From Patella vulgata (taxonomy: Eukaryota; Mollusca; Gastropoda; Patellidae), in contig NC_065880.2 of the NCBI RefSeq assembly GCF_932274485.2, positions 10,083,695 to 10,147,694 of the forward strand: a stretch of DNA of 64,000 nt, given 5' to 3'. Made by a program: the position numbers and the translations under genes. Of the stretch, positions 1 through 11,756 are shown in pieces (position 1 is the stretch's first letter; each line of letters begins with the position of its first letter). The notes under the pieces were generated by a model. The model was given only the letters and a program-made list of their open reading frames with translations. It made no database searches and was not told the origin of the DNA.

Positions 1-50
1 CCCAGTAGGAACAGAACAGTAGGACGTTAAACCCCATTTCATTTCATTTT
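1..50 (+). mobile_element. SINE-B, 3' end only (cut by window edge)
   Basis: CAGAACAGTAGGACGTTAAA followed by CCCCATTTCATTTCATTT is the 3' tail of SINE family B; the head lies outside the window. Confidence 0.6.
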
Positions 51-704
51 TGGTCAGACACCCTGGCTTCGACATACACGTCGCATTATTCGAGAGAAAA
101 ACCCTCATTGATTAACATTACATATAATCACCATCTGTCGTTAATTTATTCTAATATACACAAATTGATTTCCTTTTCTCGTGGATTAATTTTAAACCAC
201 CCTGCTGTCAGACATTTCGAGTCATTATTTTATCATTAATAGAACAAATGTGGATTAAAATGTTTTCAAACACTATCGAGTTTTAAAGACAGTAAGTTGT
301 TTCTTGTACTCAAACTAGGCGATATTCATTAGCTTTCCGAACAATAGAAAATAGTTACATTTAAATGTCCAGCAAGGTTAATATTCCAGCACAAAGGTTC
401 AGTTTGCATGTTTAAGAATAAATGAAAAGAGTAATTCACCTTATGCCTTTAATGTCATGCCAAATTAGGTTATTAATGTTATTTTAAATGTGTACTTTGA
501 GAAGGAAGGGTTTAACAACATCCTGTTGTTCTGCACCAAACGGCCTAATGACGACGGACGGACATACGCCAAACACTGTGCCATGGGGGACATTATGCAT
601 GGACCACCGCATTTATGCCTACTTTGAATTCTAAGGTTTCTTATACGTTCACGCCAGGCTTGCACAATGTCGATAGTGATGGAAGTGGTGATACAATTTC
701 ACAC

Positions 705-895
705 TAATTAGGCTGGTTCGTTCACATAGGTTACCTGTATTAGAGTGGTTACGTTTATCATGGCGGTACGTTCACATTGGTTACATTTATAAGGATGCGT
801 AGTTCACCTAGGCTACATTTATTAGGACGGTTCGTTTGCATATGATACATATATTAGGATGGTTACATTTATGAGGACGGTTCGTTCGAATCCGA
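705..895. repeat. Degenerate minisatellite upstream of GCNT-like copy A
   Basis: About five imperfect units of roughly 38 bp built around GGTTCGTTCACATAGGTTAC and ATTTATTAGGACGG. Confidence 0.55.
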
Positions 896-1187
896 TCGAA
901 TTGTTTGTACATCGCTTTACAGGACACGATGATGTGCTATCATAATGCTTTATGGGCCCAGTATTTGCCTTGGGCATTTATTAGTTTCGCTCATAGGTTG
1001 GATTTTGTGTTGTATACATTAATCAAGAGTTGGCGAATTGTAAAATAATGATACGCGCAATCGACATATTCCGATAATGTTTCCGGTCTTAAAAGTTGTA
1101 GACGTTTTTTCATCGATTAAATCTGGATTTGTCCCGGGCATACACTAAACATAACTAATTATTTATGTTGTACTGTTGTATTATATA
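896..1187. other. 5' flank of GCNT-like copy A
   Basis: Presumed upstream intron or promoter region. I see an acceptor-like TTGTAG at its end but no reliable TATA box or first exon. Confidence 0.3.
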
Positions 1188-1204
1188 TTGTAGAGGAAGA
1201 CACG

Positions 1205-3335
1205 ATGTTCATGAAAACCCGGTTAATTGTCACCATTATCGCACTAGTTATTGTTCTATATGTTTTAAATAGTCGACAACTATTCGTCAAGAGACACGAA
1301 GAAACAAGAGTGACATTAAATAAGCGCCCTTCCGGTATGTCCAAGAACCAAATATCTTCCCCACGTGAATCTATGCAGCATGAAGACAAATTTACTGCTA
1401 CCCAATACCGTATAACCACTCGCTCCACAATTGCATCGAAGCAGCAGCGTGCAGCGACTGAATTTCCTCCTACACAAGACAAGTCCAATTCTCCCTCCCT
1501 AATGAAACCAAAGCAACAGGTCACAACTACTGAATTAGAATTAAACTCTTTCAAAATTGAAAATATCAATTGTGCCAAAGTTTTACAGGGTGACGAATCT
1601 GAAATAAATGAGGCCCGAAAACAGATCTATAATATCCCCAATGATCAGACATTGATTGACCACACACACAAGTGTGACCTTTACAAACAAGTGTATGGTT
1701 ATAACAACATTTTAAATACAGAAGAAGAAAAACAATTCCCCATCGCTTTTAATATACTTTTATATAAAGACGTTGCTCAGGTTGAAATACTCCTACGTGC
1801 TATTTATAGACCACAAAATTACTATTGTTTACATGTAGATGGATTTTCACCAGATCATGTCCACAAGGCAGCTAAAGCATTAGTTGACTGTTTTGATAAT
1901 GTCTTCATAGTTTCGAAAATAGAAAATATAGTTTATGAAAGTTTTCAGAGATTGCAAGCCGATTTAAACTGTATGGCAGATCATTTAGTTAAACCAGACT
2001 GGAAATATTTAATTAATCTTCCTAGTCAGGAATTACCGATAAAGACTAATTTACAGATTGTCAGAATATTGAAACTGCTTAACAACACAAATCAAGTTGG
2101 TTGTAGACGAGGAATTGGCCTTATAATGAGAAGGTTCGTCCATAGATATGAGTATATATATGAAAAAAATGGAACTTACAAGATTGTCAATACACACATA
2201 AAATATAAGCTTCCGCCTCATCGTTTTGTAGTGGCTAAAGGCAGTGCATACGGTCTCTTCACCCACCAGTTCGTGAAATATGTCATCACAAGTCAAATCG
2301 CTAAAGATGTGTTAGATTGGTGTAGAGGAATTCTCTCGCCTGATGAGTATTACTGGTCCATGTTAAATTTTAATCACCATGTACAAGTTCCTGGAAGTGG
2401 ACAAGGTAAGGGCATTATTTATTACAGGTCGTAAAGGCCCCGATCCATTAAAATTGTTTAGATAATGAATATAACATGAAAGCTTAATTCGTAGACACAA
2501 GATGCGTCTAATTTTCTTATTATATTTGCCGTTTAGCTTTTAGGGAACGCTTAAGATTGGATAATTTAGGATTACGCGTAACAAGCACAAGATGACTAAA
2601 TCACGCTTATATCTCAGCAGGTTATATCGCCCATAGCTACTAATAATGTTTTAAGGTTGCTATTTCCCCCGCCCCTTCGGGGATGACATGGACCAATATT
2701 AATTCAATAATTTTTTTTGGGTGGGAGGAAACTAGAGCACCAGGCGACAACTCGCGAGGTTGGACAGGCGATCCCCCGCTTTACCCAATGGGACGGTACA
2801 GTGATTCCTCAGCTACTAATCGAATAAAGTATCAGATCAAGTTCATGCGCGTGTGTGGCCAAATTTACAAATTGTGACGTCACCCGAAGAAAATGCTGTT
2901 GAAAATATAAAACATCTGGATTCTAGGTAAATTATTGTATCTGAGCATTGAGCGAATATTTTGTGAAAACAAATGCATTTACTTTACATTTTAGAAGCGT
3001 GTTTACATGTCACTGCACTGTCAACTTATGCATCCTGGTCCATTAGTAAAACACCTGATAAATGTCGTGGGAAATGGATGAGAAATATATGTGTGTTCAG
3101 TGGAGGAGATTTAAAGATGCTTCTGAATCGAACCGAATTATTTGCTAATAAATTTGAACTGGAGTACAGTTACGCAGCCATTCAATGTTTATCTGAATGG
3201 TTACACAACCAGACACTTTCCCCACAACCTATTGATGCACAGTTTTATAAGCGATTGTATCAGAAAAAGATAACATACGAGCTTGATCTGTGGACCAATT
3301 TAAAACCAATGAAATATAATGAAACAATTTTGTGA
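1205..3335 (+). CDS. GCNT-like beta-1,6-GlcNAc transferase, copy A (two coding exons)
   Basis: Predicted type II Golgi glycosyltransferase of family GT14 (core-2/I-branching beta-1,6-N-acetylglucosaminyltransferases, which add GlcNAc from UDP-GlcNAc to O-glycans). Exons 1205-2405 and 2995-3335 join in phase 1: donor CAAG|GTAAGG at 2405/2406, acceptor ACATTTTAG before 2995, giving a split Glu codon and about 513 residues. Residues 5-25 form a signal anchor, followed by a long Ser/Thr/Gln-rich stem. The catalytic domain shows LLRAIYRPQNYYCLHVD, LQADLNCM and WKYLINL. SPDEY contains the glutamate (about residue 381) equivalent to GCNT1 Glu320, and exon 2 has MRNICVF and FANKFE with the basic residues equivalent to Arg378 and Lys401 of GCNT1. 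The start is set by the first Met, 11 bases after an acceptor-like TTGTAG (1188-1193), so an upstream non-coding exon is likely. The intron holds a SINE-A scrap. Acceptor specificity (core 2, I-branch or other) cannot be told. Confidence 0.88.
2715..2775 (-). mobile_element. SINE-A scrap in the intron of GCNT-like copy A
   Basis: GGGAGGAAACTAGAG and CGAGGTTGGACAGGCGATCC match the central body of SINE-A. Confidence 0.45.
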
Positions 3336-3474
3336 CAATCTGAACTTGAAGCTAAAACGTTTAATCAGACGAAAGTGTGCACGTTGGGCCCTTTGACGCA
3401 CTGCCAGACCAAAATGGACCTTTCCCCGTTGTATTATAAACAAATTGATTTTAATCAATTGTACAGTTAAATGG

Positions 3475-3720
3475 AGATAATCAACTTTAGATGGCATCGC
3501 TAGCCTATGATATTTAGTGGATCTGAATACATTTTTTGATGGATAATTTAACTTAATAATGGATAATCGAGACTTTGTTTGGTTATAGTACCAACGTTAG
3601 TAATAACGATCGAGCTGCTAGCTTAAAGTTGGATCGCTAATTTCTCGGTTCAGAGTAAAGCAATTTTCACTGAAATTTTAAGCATATTCTATTTTTATTA
3701 TTTCCACGTGGCTTTATTAT
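3475..3720. repeat. TTAA-family fragment in the 3' flank of GCNT-like copy A
   Basis: AGATGGCATCGCTAGCCT and ATAATCGAGACTTTGTTTGG match the interior of the family. It is cut on the right by the Tc1/mariner relic. Confidence 0.5.
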
Positions 3721-4438
3721 ATACTCTTTAAAAAAAAGTAGGGGATATTCAGAAACAATACAAAACTGCGGAAATGCACTGTTGTTTTAATAGAGGTAAC
3801 CAGTGTATGTCAATAACAGGACAATTGCCTACACATGAAAATAAACAGTTCAAATGGGCGGCTTATCTGACGGCCCCATTTTACTCGCGATACACTGTCA
3901 AATGTGAAAATGGACGTTTTTGATTTTTGTCTTAATAATGAGTAATTGCTCCACCAATCCTCAGACATTCAGCAATTCGTCGTGGCATGCTCCTAATCAA
4001 CCGTCCAATCACGATTTGGGGCAATCTGACCCACTCCTCTTGCAGTTCCACGGCCAATTCTTGCAGTATTGTCGGTTGACGTTGACGTCGACGAACACGT
4101 CTCCCGATCAAATTATACGTAACACACTAAAGCAAAGATGCGCTAAACATTAAATCTTACGTAAGAACCGATAGGAAAGCGAACATGGATAGATAAACCA
4201 GCACGCGGCAGTTTTCATCAACCCTTCCTTTAAGTGTCAAATTTGACAATGAAACTCTCCGACGTGTATAGCACTATTGCGTGTCGCATGTGCAGCTAGC
4301 TCAGTGGTTCTGTTGGGGCGATAAGTTCTTCATCTGTGAACATACTCTCAAAGCATGTCAAGTGTCCATGACTATTTATCATATCACAACCTGCATAGGT
4401 ATTTGCATTTCAATATCCCCTACTATTTTTGAAGAGTA
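3721..4438 (-). mobile_element. Tc1/mariner DNA transposon relic
   Basis: About 30-bp terminal inverted repeats face each other (CTTTAAAAAAAAGTAGGGGA on the left; the inverse of CCCCTACTATTTTTGAAGAG on the right) next to TA dinucleotides. On the minus strand, 4110-3935 encodes ILQELAVELQEEW, LPQIVIGRLIRSMPRR and a final GGAITHY, the typical C-terminal end of Tc1-family transposases. The N-terminal and DDE parts are missing, so the element is internally deleted and not autonomous. It lies just beyond GCNT-like copy A, next to a partial TTAA-family repeat. Confidence 0.72.
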
Positions 4439-4485
4439 TATATCAACGGGAGTTGACCTGCGTTAGATTTCATGGTATCGAAACG

Positions 4486-4767
4486 GGAGCCACGGTGGTT
4501 CAGGGAGTACGATGTTGACTTTCTAACCTGGAAGTCCCGTGTTCGATCCCTGCGTTGGCCAAGAAAGTTTATCGAGGTTTTCCGGCGTGCCCCCCCCCCC
4601 CCCGCCCCGCCCCGCCCCGCCCCCCTGCCTCGCCCCCTGCCTCCCCTTCTTGTCAACGTATAGTCGTTCCGATAGGAGGAGATCCCGAACACATTGGCTT
4701 ACACGTAGACGATCACTTGGCCGTTGGAATTCGACATGTATGGGGTATGCTCGTTTTCATTAGCCCA
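4486..4767 (+). mobile_element. SINE-B, diverged
   Basis: Head AGCCACGGTGGTTCAGGGAG, B box GTGTTCGATCCCTGCG, then the body with a C-rich expansion (about 4589-4640) and ATTAGCCCAG near the end. The expansion yields proline-rich chance ORFs that are not genes. Confidence 0.6.
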
Positions 4768-4837
4768 GTCACGAAATTTTTAGATAAAATCCAAATTTTA
4801 GTAATTTAAGTCGATAATAATAGATTAGTTTTATTAT

Positions 4838-5622
4838 ATGCGTTGCGACCCATTTGGGTCAATTTCTTGGTCCCAAATATGAGCGATTTGGCACCTTTAA
4901 ATATGTATACCAAATATCAGTTGACTTCAATCAAATCATTTGTTTATGTGTCGTTTGTACACTAAAAGAATCAAAGATATTTGGAAAATTCCATTTCTGA
5001 GAAAAGTCACCCAAAGTCTTCGCCATTCAAAACACACATTATTTGTCAATTTAAATCAACATTGATGTTGTGATCTTATCGGGAAAAGGTAGGCTTTTGA
5101 TATCCAATATTTTAGACAAAATAATCATTTTACCATTGGTACACGAATCGTGTACCATGGTGCGTTTCAGCGTCATTTGTAACAAGTGACCAGAAAGAAC
5201 GAGGCTAGACATATTTCACATCTCATGTGTCATGCCATATCTTATCTGGAGAGCATGCGCAATATACTGGAATAACCAGACGCTAGAAATTGCCATTCGG
5301 TTGAGACTCGGTGGACGTAACTGATTTGAAATTAGAGTCAAAACGGAATCATTTGAATGTAAATCAGTTTATATACAATCAGATTACATTACTATATGCG
5401 TTGCGACCCATTTGGGTCAATTTATACAATCAGATTACATTATTATATGCGTTGCGACCCATTTGGGTCAATTTCTTGGTCCCAAATATTAGCGATTTGG
5501 CACCTTTAAATATGTATACCAAATATCAGTTGACTTCAATCAAATCATTTGTTTATGTGTCGTTTGTACACTAAAAGAATCAAAGATATTTGGAAAATTC
5601 CATTTCTGAGAAAAGTCACCTT
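4838..5622. repeat. Direct duplication of about 175 bp
   Basis: ATTATATGCGTTGCGACCCA to TTTCTGAGAAAAGTCACC occurs at 4838-5010 and again at 5443-5620 with near identity. At the second site the first 66 bp is itself doubled in tandem (5374-5439, then 5440 on). Confidence 0.7.
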
Positions 5623-5668
5623 CAGTACTCAACATGCCAAATTGTTTAGTTACTCAACGGGGGGGGGG

Positions 5669-6245
5669 GGTCTAGAGTGCCGCGTACGACCTCTAGCTGG
5701 TCTGACTTACGGTTGTGGTTTCGATCCCTGGTGTGAGCGTATGTGGCTTGGAGATAGTGGCGCCTTCTCAACATCGTGGGTTTACTCCGAGTACTCCGGT
5801 TTCCTTCCACAGAAAAGGCGCGTGTGCTCAGATAATGAAAATAAAAAAATACGATTTGTCTGTGATATCACTTTGCAGTTGTGGTTTCCTGGTGTGAGCG
5901 TATGTGGCTTGGAAATAGTGGCGCCTTCTCAACATCGTGGGTTTACTCCGAGTACTCCGGTTTCCTTCCACAGAAAAGGGGCGTGTGCTCAGATAATGAA
6001 AATAAAAAAATACGATTTGTCTGCGATATCACTTTGCGGTTGTGGTTTCCATCCCTGGTGTGAGCGTATGTGGCTTGGAGATAGGGGCGCCTTCTCAACC
6101 CCGTGGGTTTACTCCGGGTACTCCAATTTCCTTCTACAGAAAAGGCGCGTGCGCTAAGATAATGAAAATGAAAAAAATAAGATTTGTCTGCGATATCACC
6201 TTCGGTGGAAGCGGACGTTAAAAACTAAGAACAACAACAACAACA
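5669..6245 (+). mobile_element. SINE-like element C with tandemly multiplied body
   Basis: A tRNA-like head (B box GTGGTTTCGATCCC at 5715) is followed by three tandem copies, about 163 bp apart (near 5711, 5877 and 6040), each with GAGCGTATGTGGCTTGGA, TTTACTCCG and CCGGTTTCCTTC. The last copy ends GCGGACGTTAAAAACTAAG plus (AAC)n, the only SINE-like 3' end. The whole reads as one SINE whose body was tandemly duplicated. Confidence 0.6.
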
Positions 6246-7600
6246 GTCTCTCAGCGGTAATGGTGGAACGCAGAGTTAATCTAATTTCTACGAGGCTTTG
6301 TGCAAGTAAACATAGCTTTCAAGTGCACAATTTTCAATACATAGCATGATATCTTAAACTGATATAAGTAATTCTACCAAATATAGCTAAGCATAGGTAA
6401 TCAAAATAATTACTGAAAAGATTTTTTTTACGGTAATTCGATTTACATTTTAAGAGCGACGTTTCTAATTGCGTACAAGACGGCATTACCCCACGCAGGT
6501 GAAACCTGGCCAGGTATCGCGTCACATTAGCTAAATCGATTTTTTTGGCCAGCTCAATTTTCGTCAAGCTCGTTCAGATGTAAATAAGTTTGTTGGCGAG
6601 ATTGTGGGTTAGGTTAAGGGTTAGGGTTGAGATTAGCTCTAGCCCTGTTTACATCTCGTGACCTTTGACCAAACTTGAAGTTGGCCTTATCAAAAAGACC
6701 TAACCCTCGCTTCCCTTAAAGGATTTGTTGTCCAGATTTCATGTAATCGGGCGAGCATTGAATACTTTAATTGTTGAAATCGTGCGCCATATTGTAGCGG
6801 ACATTGATTTACACGGCATTTTGTCAACATCTGTCATCTAAATATTCGTGGATAAATTAATTTTCACTTTTCTCGCGGTGATACATGTTAAGAAATACGA
6901 AGGATTTTATCGCCACCCCAACTGTAAGGTAATAGTTTTATTTATTTTATATAATTACACATAACAACTGATAAAACAAATAAATGGGGATGATGTTGGT
7001 CGAGATACTTATTCAGGATTTTACCGTGTAGTTGCCGCATGTCTAGTTCAGCTCTGAACGTAGGTCTCATTTACACTCGACCTCTACGTTCAGGGACTGT
7101 CCTATTGGATCCTTGTCGAAAATCTAATCGCTTCCCAGTCAATTATACTGGGCAACTTTTTACTGCTAAACGGTCGCGTGTCAGTCCCTGTGAACGCCTG
7201 AACAATATAAATGAACATCTTAGTGAGAAAATAACACTTTGCTTACCTGGCTAGAGTCAATATGAGCGACATAACTCGCTGTTAAAAAAAATACGTCTCC
7301 GTCTTCTAACTGACTTGGCGGACATCATTGAAAGGGTAACGCACAAATTTAAGAACTCGGCCATATAAGATGAAACCGCGAATCCCGTTAACTCATGAAC
7401 GCCATGCGAATAGTATACCTTAATACATTGAACTTAGAAATGATATGAGGAGATATTGACGTGATATCGTACTAACTGATTTAATAAATACGCGTGTTAC
7501 ACGTGAACAATGGTAGCTTAATTTAACAGTCATGTACACACCTACCATTATATTATTTCACATTTTACTCATTTGATCTGACAGATTATTATGAAATAAT
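6246..7600. other. Intergenic stretch between GCNT-like copies
   Basis: AT-rich with no convincing gene. A few TTAGGG-like words near 6608-6630 are too few to call an interstitial telomere array. Confidence 0.4.
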
Positions 7601-7602
7601 GC

Positions 7603-7801
7603 GAGAGAGAGAGAGAAAGAGAGAAAAATGGGGTTTAACGTCCACTCGACACAAACTAGGTCATTTCGGGACTAACAATAATTCGCTTGCGCATAGGGGT
7701 CTTTAGCAGTGGGAGGAAACCGGAGGACCCGGAGAAAACCCCCTACTCCTTGTCACGTACACCCGAGGATTCGAAACCACGCCAGTTGACTCAATGACAG
7801 G
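7603..7801 (-). mobile_element. SINE-A, head truncated
   Basis: (GA)n, AATGGGGTTTAACGTCCACT, GCGCATAGGGGTCTTTAGCA, GGAGGAAACCGGAGGACCCG and GCCAGTTGACTCAATGACAG; the tRNA-like 5' part is cut. It lies between the two GCNT-like genes. Confidence 0.75.
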
Positions 7802-8069
7802 CACAATTGACATTGGCATTTAAACGAAAAGTGCAGCATCCATCAAACACTTCATATAATTACTTGGGATCAATGCCATCCACCAAGGTCACTCGCCCAG
7901 GTGTTCCACAATGTGATATCAGATAGTATTTACACTCATGTACGACACCTTACCAAATGAGAATTACCGTAAGCTAACAAGTGATAGGTGCACATTTTAT
8001 AATCACCTTTATTTAGACGGTTCATATATAATAGCATTTTGTTTCTTTACTTTTGCAGAGAAGGACAAG

Positions 8070-10415
8070 ATGTTCAAGAAAACCCGATTAATTGTCGCCG
8101 TTGTATCACTAGCTACTGTTCTATACGCTATAAATAGTTGGCAACTATTCGTCAATAATGATATAGAAAAAAGAGTGACATTTAATAAGCATCCTTCCGC
8201 AGTGCACAAGAATCAAATCTTTTCCACACGTAAATCGCTCCAGTATGAAGAAATGCAAAATGCACTGGGCGAACCACAGCAACAGGTTACATCGACTGAA
8301 TTAGAATTCAACTCTTTCAAAATTAAAAATATCAATTGTGCCAATGTTTTAAAGGGTGACGAATCTGCAATAACTGAGGCTAGAAAACAGCCTCGCAATA
8401 TTCCCAGTTATCAAACATTGATAAAGCACACAGAAAATTGTGATATTTTTAAGCAAGTCTATGGTTATAACAATATTGTAAATACAGAAGAAGAAAAACA
8501 ATTCCCCATCGCTTTTAATATACTTTTATATAAGGACGTAGCTCAAGTTGAAATACTTCTTCGTGCTATTTATAGACCACAAAATTACTATTGTTTACAT
8601 GTAGATGGCTTTTCACCAGATCATGTTCACAAGGCAGCTAAAGCATTATCTGATTGTTTTGATAATGTCTTCATAGTTTCAAAAACAGAGAACGTAGTTT
8701 ATCAAAGTTTTCAGAGACTGCAAGCCGATTTAAACTGTATGGCAGATCATTTAGCTAAACCAGACTGGAAATATTTAATAAATCTTCCTAGTCAGGAATT
8801 ACCGTTAAAGACTAATTTACAGATTGTTAGAATATTGAAACTGCTCAACAACACAAATCAAGTTGGTTGTCGACGAGGAATTGGGATTATAATGAAAAGG
8901 TTCCTTCATAGATATGAGTATATATATGAAAAAAATGGAACTTACAAAATTGTCAATACACACATAAAATATAAGCTTCCGCCTCACCATTTTCTGACGG
9001 CTAAAGGTACTGCATATGTTCTTTTAACCCACCAGTTCGTGGAATATGTCCTCACAAGTCAAATCGCTAAAGATGTGTTAGATTGGTGTAGAGGAATTCT
9101 CTCGCCTGATGAGTATTACTGGTCCATGTTAAATTTTAATCATCATGTACAAGTTCCTGGAAGTGGGCAAGGTAAGGGCATTATTTATTACAGGCCGTAA
9201 AGGCCCGATGCGTCAATTGCAATTTCGCTAAAATAGCAATGTTCTTAGACTTAATACACGCTAAATATATACTCAAACTGATTATTTAATATTTATTTTA
9301 GAACACAAAATCAAAATACCAACATTAGATAATCTACCGGCTTGCATTCAATCCGATTTCAACGGCCCATTAGTTTTATCCGCTACCAATAAACGAGGCA
9401 GCGTCGATGGAATTCCAATTTATCATAACTTCGTAGATACTGAACGGAATTAAAGCATATTTGGACCTCTATTCCCATTAAATGTTAAACGTTTACTTTA
9501 TTGTAGTTTAGGGAATTTCTACAGCGCCAAATGACGGATCGAGTATTTATTAATAAAACATGATCCATCGGTCAACGAATTTTAATAATTACTTAAAAGG
9601 GACATCTAAATGTTTGCGACGACTGTGATGAATTAATAGCAAGCAAATCCTTTTTAAAGAGCATAGAGATATCAGTGCTGTTCACGAACGGGTGTGCTGA
9701 TAATTATTACGAGATTTGTGCATGTATCTTGTCTTGATTCTATCCCTAGACCACGCCGCTTTGAAAAGTTAATAAGATGTCACCCAGTTCCTTATCTTGA
9801 TATTATCTCTGCAACAACGGGGGATATGAATAAACCTATCCTCTGACCAAATATAGCCAAGTCGAATTGACAAAATCAAAATAACATCCGGTGCCTTAAT
9901 CTTGATTTTATCTCTGGACCACACCGCCCTGAAAAATCTTTTCCTACACCCAATACCTTATACCGACAGTCTAATTCTCTTAGGTCGTAAATGAGATCGC
10001 CTCTAAATCATTTAACTTTTCATTGTGCTTAATTTTGGGAAATTCGTTTAACGCGTATTTGTTTTACATTCCAGAAGCATGCTTTAATGTTACCGAGCTG
10101 TCAACGTATGTATCTTGGGCCATTACCAAAACTCCCGATGAATGTCATGGAAAATGGTTGAGACATATTTGTGTTTTTAGTGCCAGAGATTTGAAGATGC
10201 TTGTAAATCGAGCAGAATTATTTGCTAATAAATTTGAACTGGAGTACAGTTACACGGCAATACAATGTTTATCCGAGTGGTTGCACAACCAAACACTTTC
10301 CCCACAAGCTATTGATACACAGTTTTATAAACGACTGTATCTGAAGAAGATTACATACCAGCTTGATCCGTGGACCAATTTAAAACAAATTAAATTTAAT
10401 GAAACAGTTTTGTGA
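8070..10415 (+). CDS. GCNT-like beta-1,6-GlcNAc transferase, copy B (two coding exons)
   Basis: Tandem paralogue of the gene at 1205-3335, in the same orientation. Exons 8070-9171 and 10075-10415 join in phase 1 (CAAG|GTAAGG; acceptor ACATTCCAG), giving about 480 residues. The frame is open up to 7938, but Met at 8070 matches the start of copy A and lies 11 bases after a strong acceptor, TTTTGCAG (8051-8058), so the longer start is rejected. The signal anchor is conserved (MFKKTRLIVAVV...). The stem is 33 residues shorter than in copy A. The catalytic part is nearly the same as copy A, with FPIAFNILLYKDVAQVE, LQADLNCM, SPDEY (Glu about 348), LRHICVF and FANKFE. Identity continues about 35 bases into the intron and then stops. 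Both copies look intact. Function is inferred from the GT14 family and acceptor specificity is unknown. Confidence 0.88.
9302..9453 (+). CDS. Possible alternative last exon in the intron of GCNT-like copy B
   Basis: An acceptor-like TATTTATTTTAG ends at 9301. Joined to the phase-1 end of exon 1 (9171), it gives Glu plus 49 further codons and TAA at 9451. The peptide begins EHKIKIPTLDNLPACIQ and contains GPLVLSATNKRGSVDG. It does not resemble the GT14 C-terminus and lacks the Arg/Lys pair, so an isoform using it should be inactive or have a different role. The frame is open and phase-compatible with a T-rich tract before the AG, but no transcript evidence is available. A chance ORF or an old exon relic are alternatives. 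The intron of copy A has no equivalent. Confidence 0.3.
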
Positions 10416-10973
10416 AAATCCTGACTTAACATCTGCTAAACTGAACTACAATAGACCATTAACAATGTGTTTTGCATTAACGTTCTGACCGATAGCAGTG
10501 GGGATCGCGTCATGGGTCACACAAACGGCTTTTGACAACATAACGTCAGCCATTCGATTAACCAATCAATGTCGGTGTTTAAAGTTACAATTACATATTT
10601 TCTAAGAAAGTCAAAACATAATTATTTCTATGTCTTTTGCTCAATAGGTTGTCAACTCACTTTTATACGATCATAGGTGTCATTCTCACACTTAAAAATC
10701 ATAACACCGGAAATAATACCACAATTACCTCCCTTGTTTTCTATTCCCCAACAGGGAGTAGCTATCTTCAAACGTTTGAATTTGAAGTTAAAAATGATAT
10801 TTTTGCCAATGTCTCAACTGGCAATAGTGAATTATAAGGATTAATAGTATTATTCTTTAAAAAGCTAGGACTGTTTATAGATACCATCTATTTTAGGGCG
10901 TTATTTAATACACATATACAACATCTAAATCATATGAAACACAAAGCTTTTCAGAAGACCCGTTATTGGCCCT

Positions 10974-11110
10974 ATCTCGACACAAACTAGGTCATTTCGG
11001 GACTAACATATAGTTTAATTTTATTTCAATATTTCGCTTGCGCGTAGGGGTCTTAAGCAGGGGGAGGACCTGGAGACAACCCACGAGGTTGGACTCTCCC
11101 GATATAAGCC
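10974..11110 (-). mobile_element. SINE-A, partial
   Basis: TCGACACAAACTAGGTCATT, TTCGCTTGCGCGTAGGGGTC and CCACGAGGTTGGA are present; both ends are missing. Confidence 0.6.
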
Positions 11111-11250
11111 TTGAGCCCTGATCGAGCTGCATTTCCCTGCGGTCTGGAACTGCCGGGTTAGTATCAATATCTCATTCAAATGGACCCGTGGACACATTGG
11201 CGTGCTCCCAGAGCAAACTTTCTCCTGGAACAATGTATGTCATATGCTGG

Positions 11251-11756
11251 CAGGCCAGTAGCTAGCGGGGGCAACCTTTTCCCGCCCCCCTAAAAAAAAT
11301 CGGCGTCTCCAGTAGGCGCCCTTTCCATTGATCGCAATACGAAGCCAACTACCAACGTGCCCATATTAGTATGGGCGCACCATAAAGCCGAATGACACTG
11401 GTTGGGCGCCCACGGCGAGATTGGCATACCGCATACCGACGCCCGAAGAAATCGACCATAAGAGATTGTAGGAAGTTTTCCAGGCCAAATTCACGATGGA
11501 GATGGGATTGATTCAATCCCGCACCAGGGGTGATAATCTTCATTATTCATACAAGTCGCACCCTAATCCGAATCAGGCGTAAACCCTATTTTCCAAAATG
11601 TTCTGGGGGAAGAGACCCTAGACCGTTTTCCGAATGGATGCGCGGCGACGCTGCCGTGCGTCGTCAAGTGTATGTACATCGGCGCCCCCAGAAGCCCCAT
11701 CGGCGTCCCAAGAAGTCCTTGCCCCCCCCACCATTTTTGGGCTAGCTGCGGGGCTG
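11251..11756. mobile_element. Possible hAT-like element, GC-rich
   Basis: Left end CAGGCCAGTAGCTAGC and inverse of right end CAGCCCCGCAGCTAGC agree at most positions, as in CAG-starting hAT termini. The interior is richer in GC than its surroundings and lists repeated GGCGCC-type words. A clean 8-bp duplication was not found, so the call is tentative. Confidence 0.35.

Noticed and set aside
4423-4809. Overlapping proline- or glycine-rich ORFs on both strands
   Set aside because: They are produced by the C-run inside a SINE-B copy and lie in several frames at once.
5549-6157. 202-codon ORF with repeated PQKRR / GVSVCGLE-like words
   Set aside because: It reads through the tandem SINE-like element C; the periodicity comes from the DNA repeat.
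6605-6630. TTAGGG-like words
   Set aside because: Only about three imperfect units; not an interstitial telomere array.
7938-8069. 44-codon N-terminal extension of GCNT-like copy B
   Set aside because: It lies before a strong acceptor (TTTTGCAG) and the paralogue starts at the equivalent of Met 8070.
10637-10837. 66-codon ORF after GCNT-like copy B
   Set aside because: No domain, no splice signals tying it to the gene, and length expected by chance.
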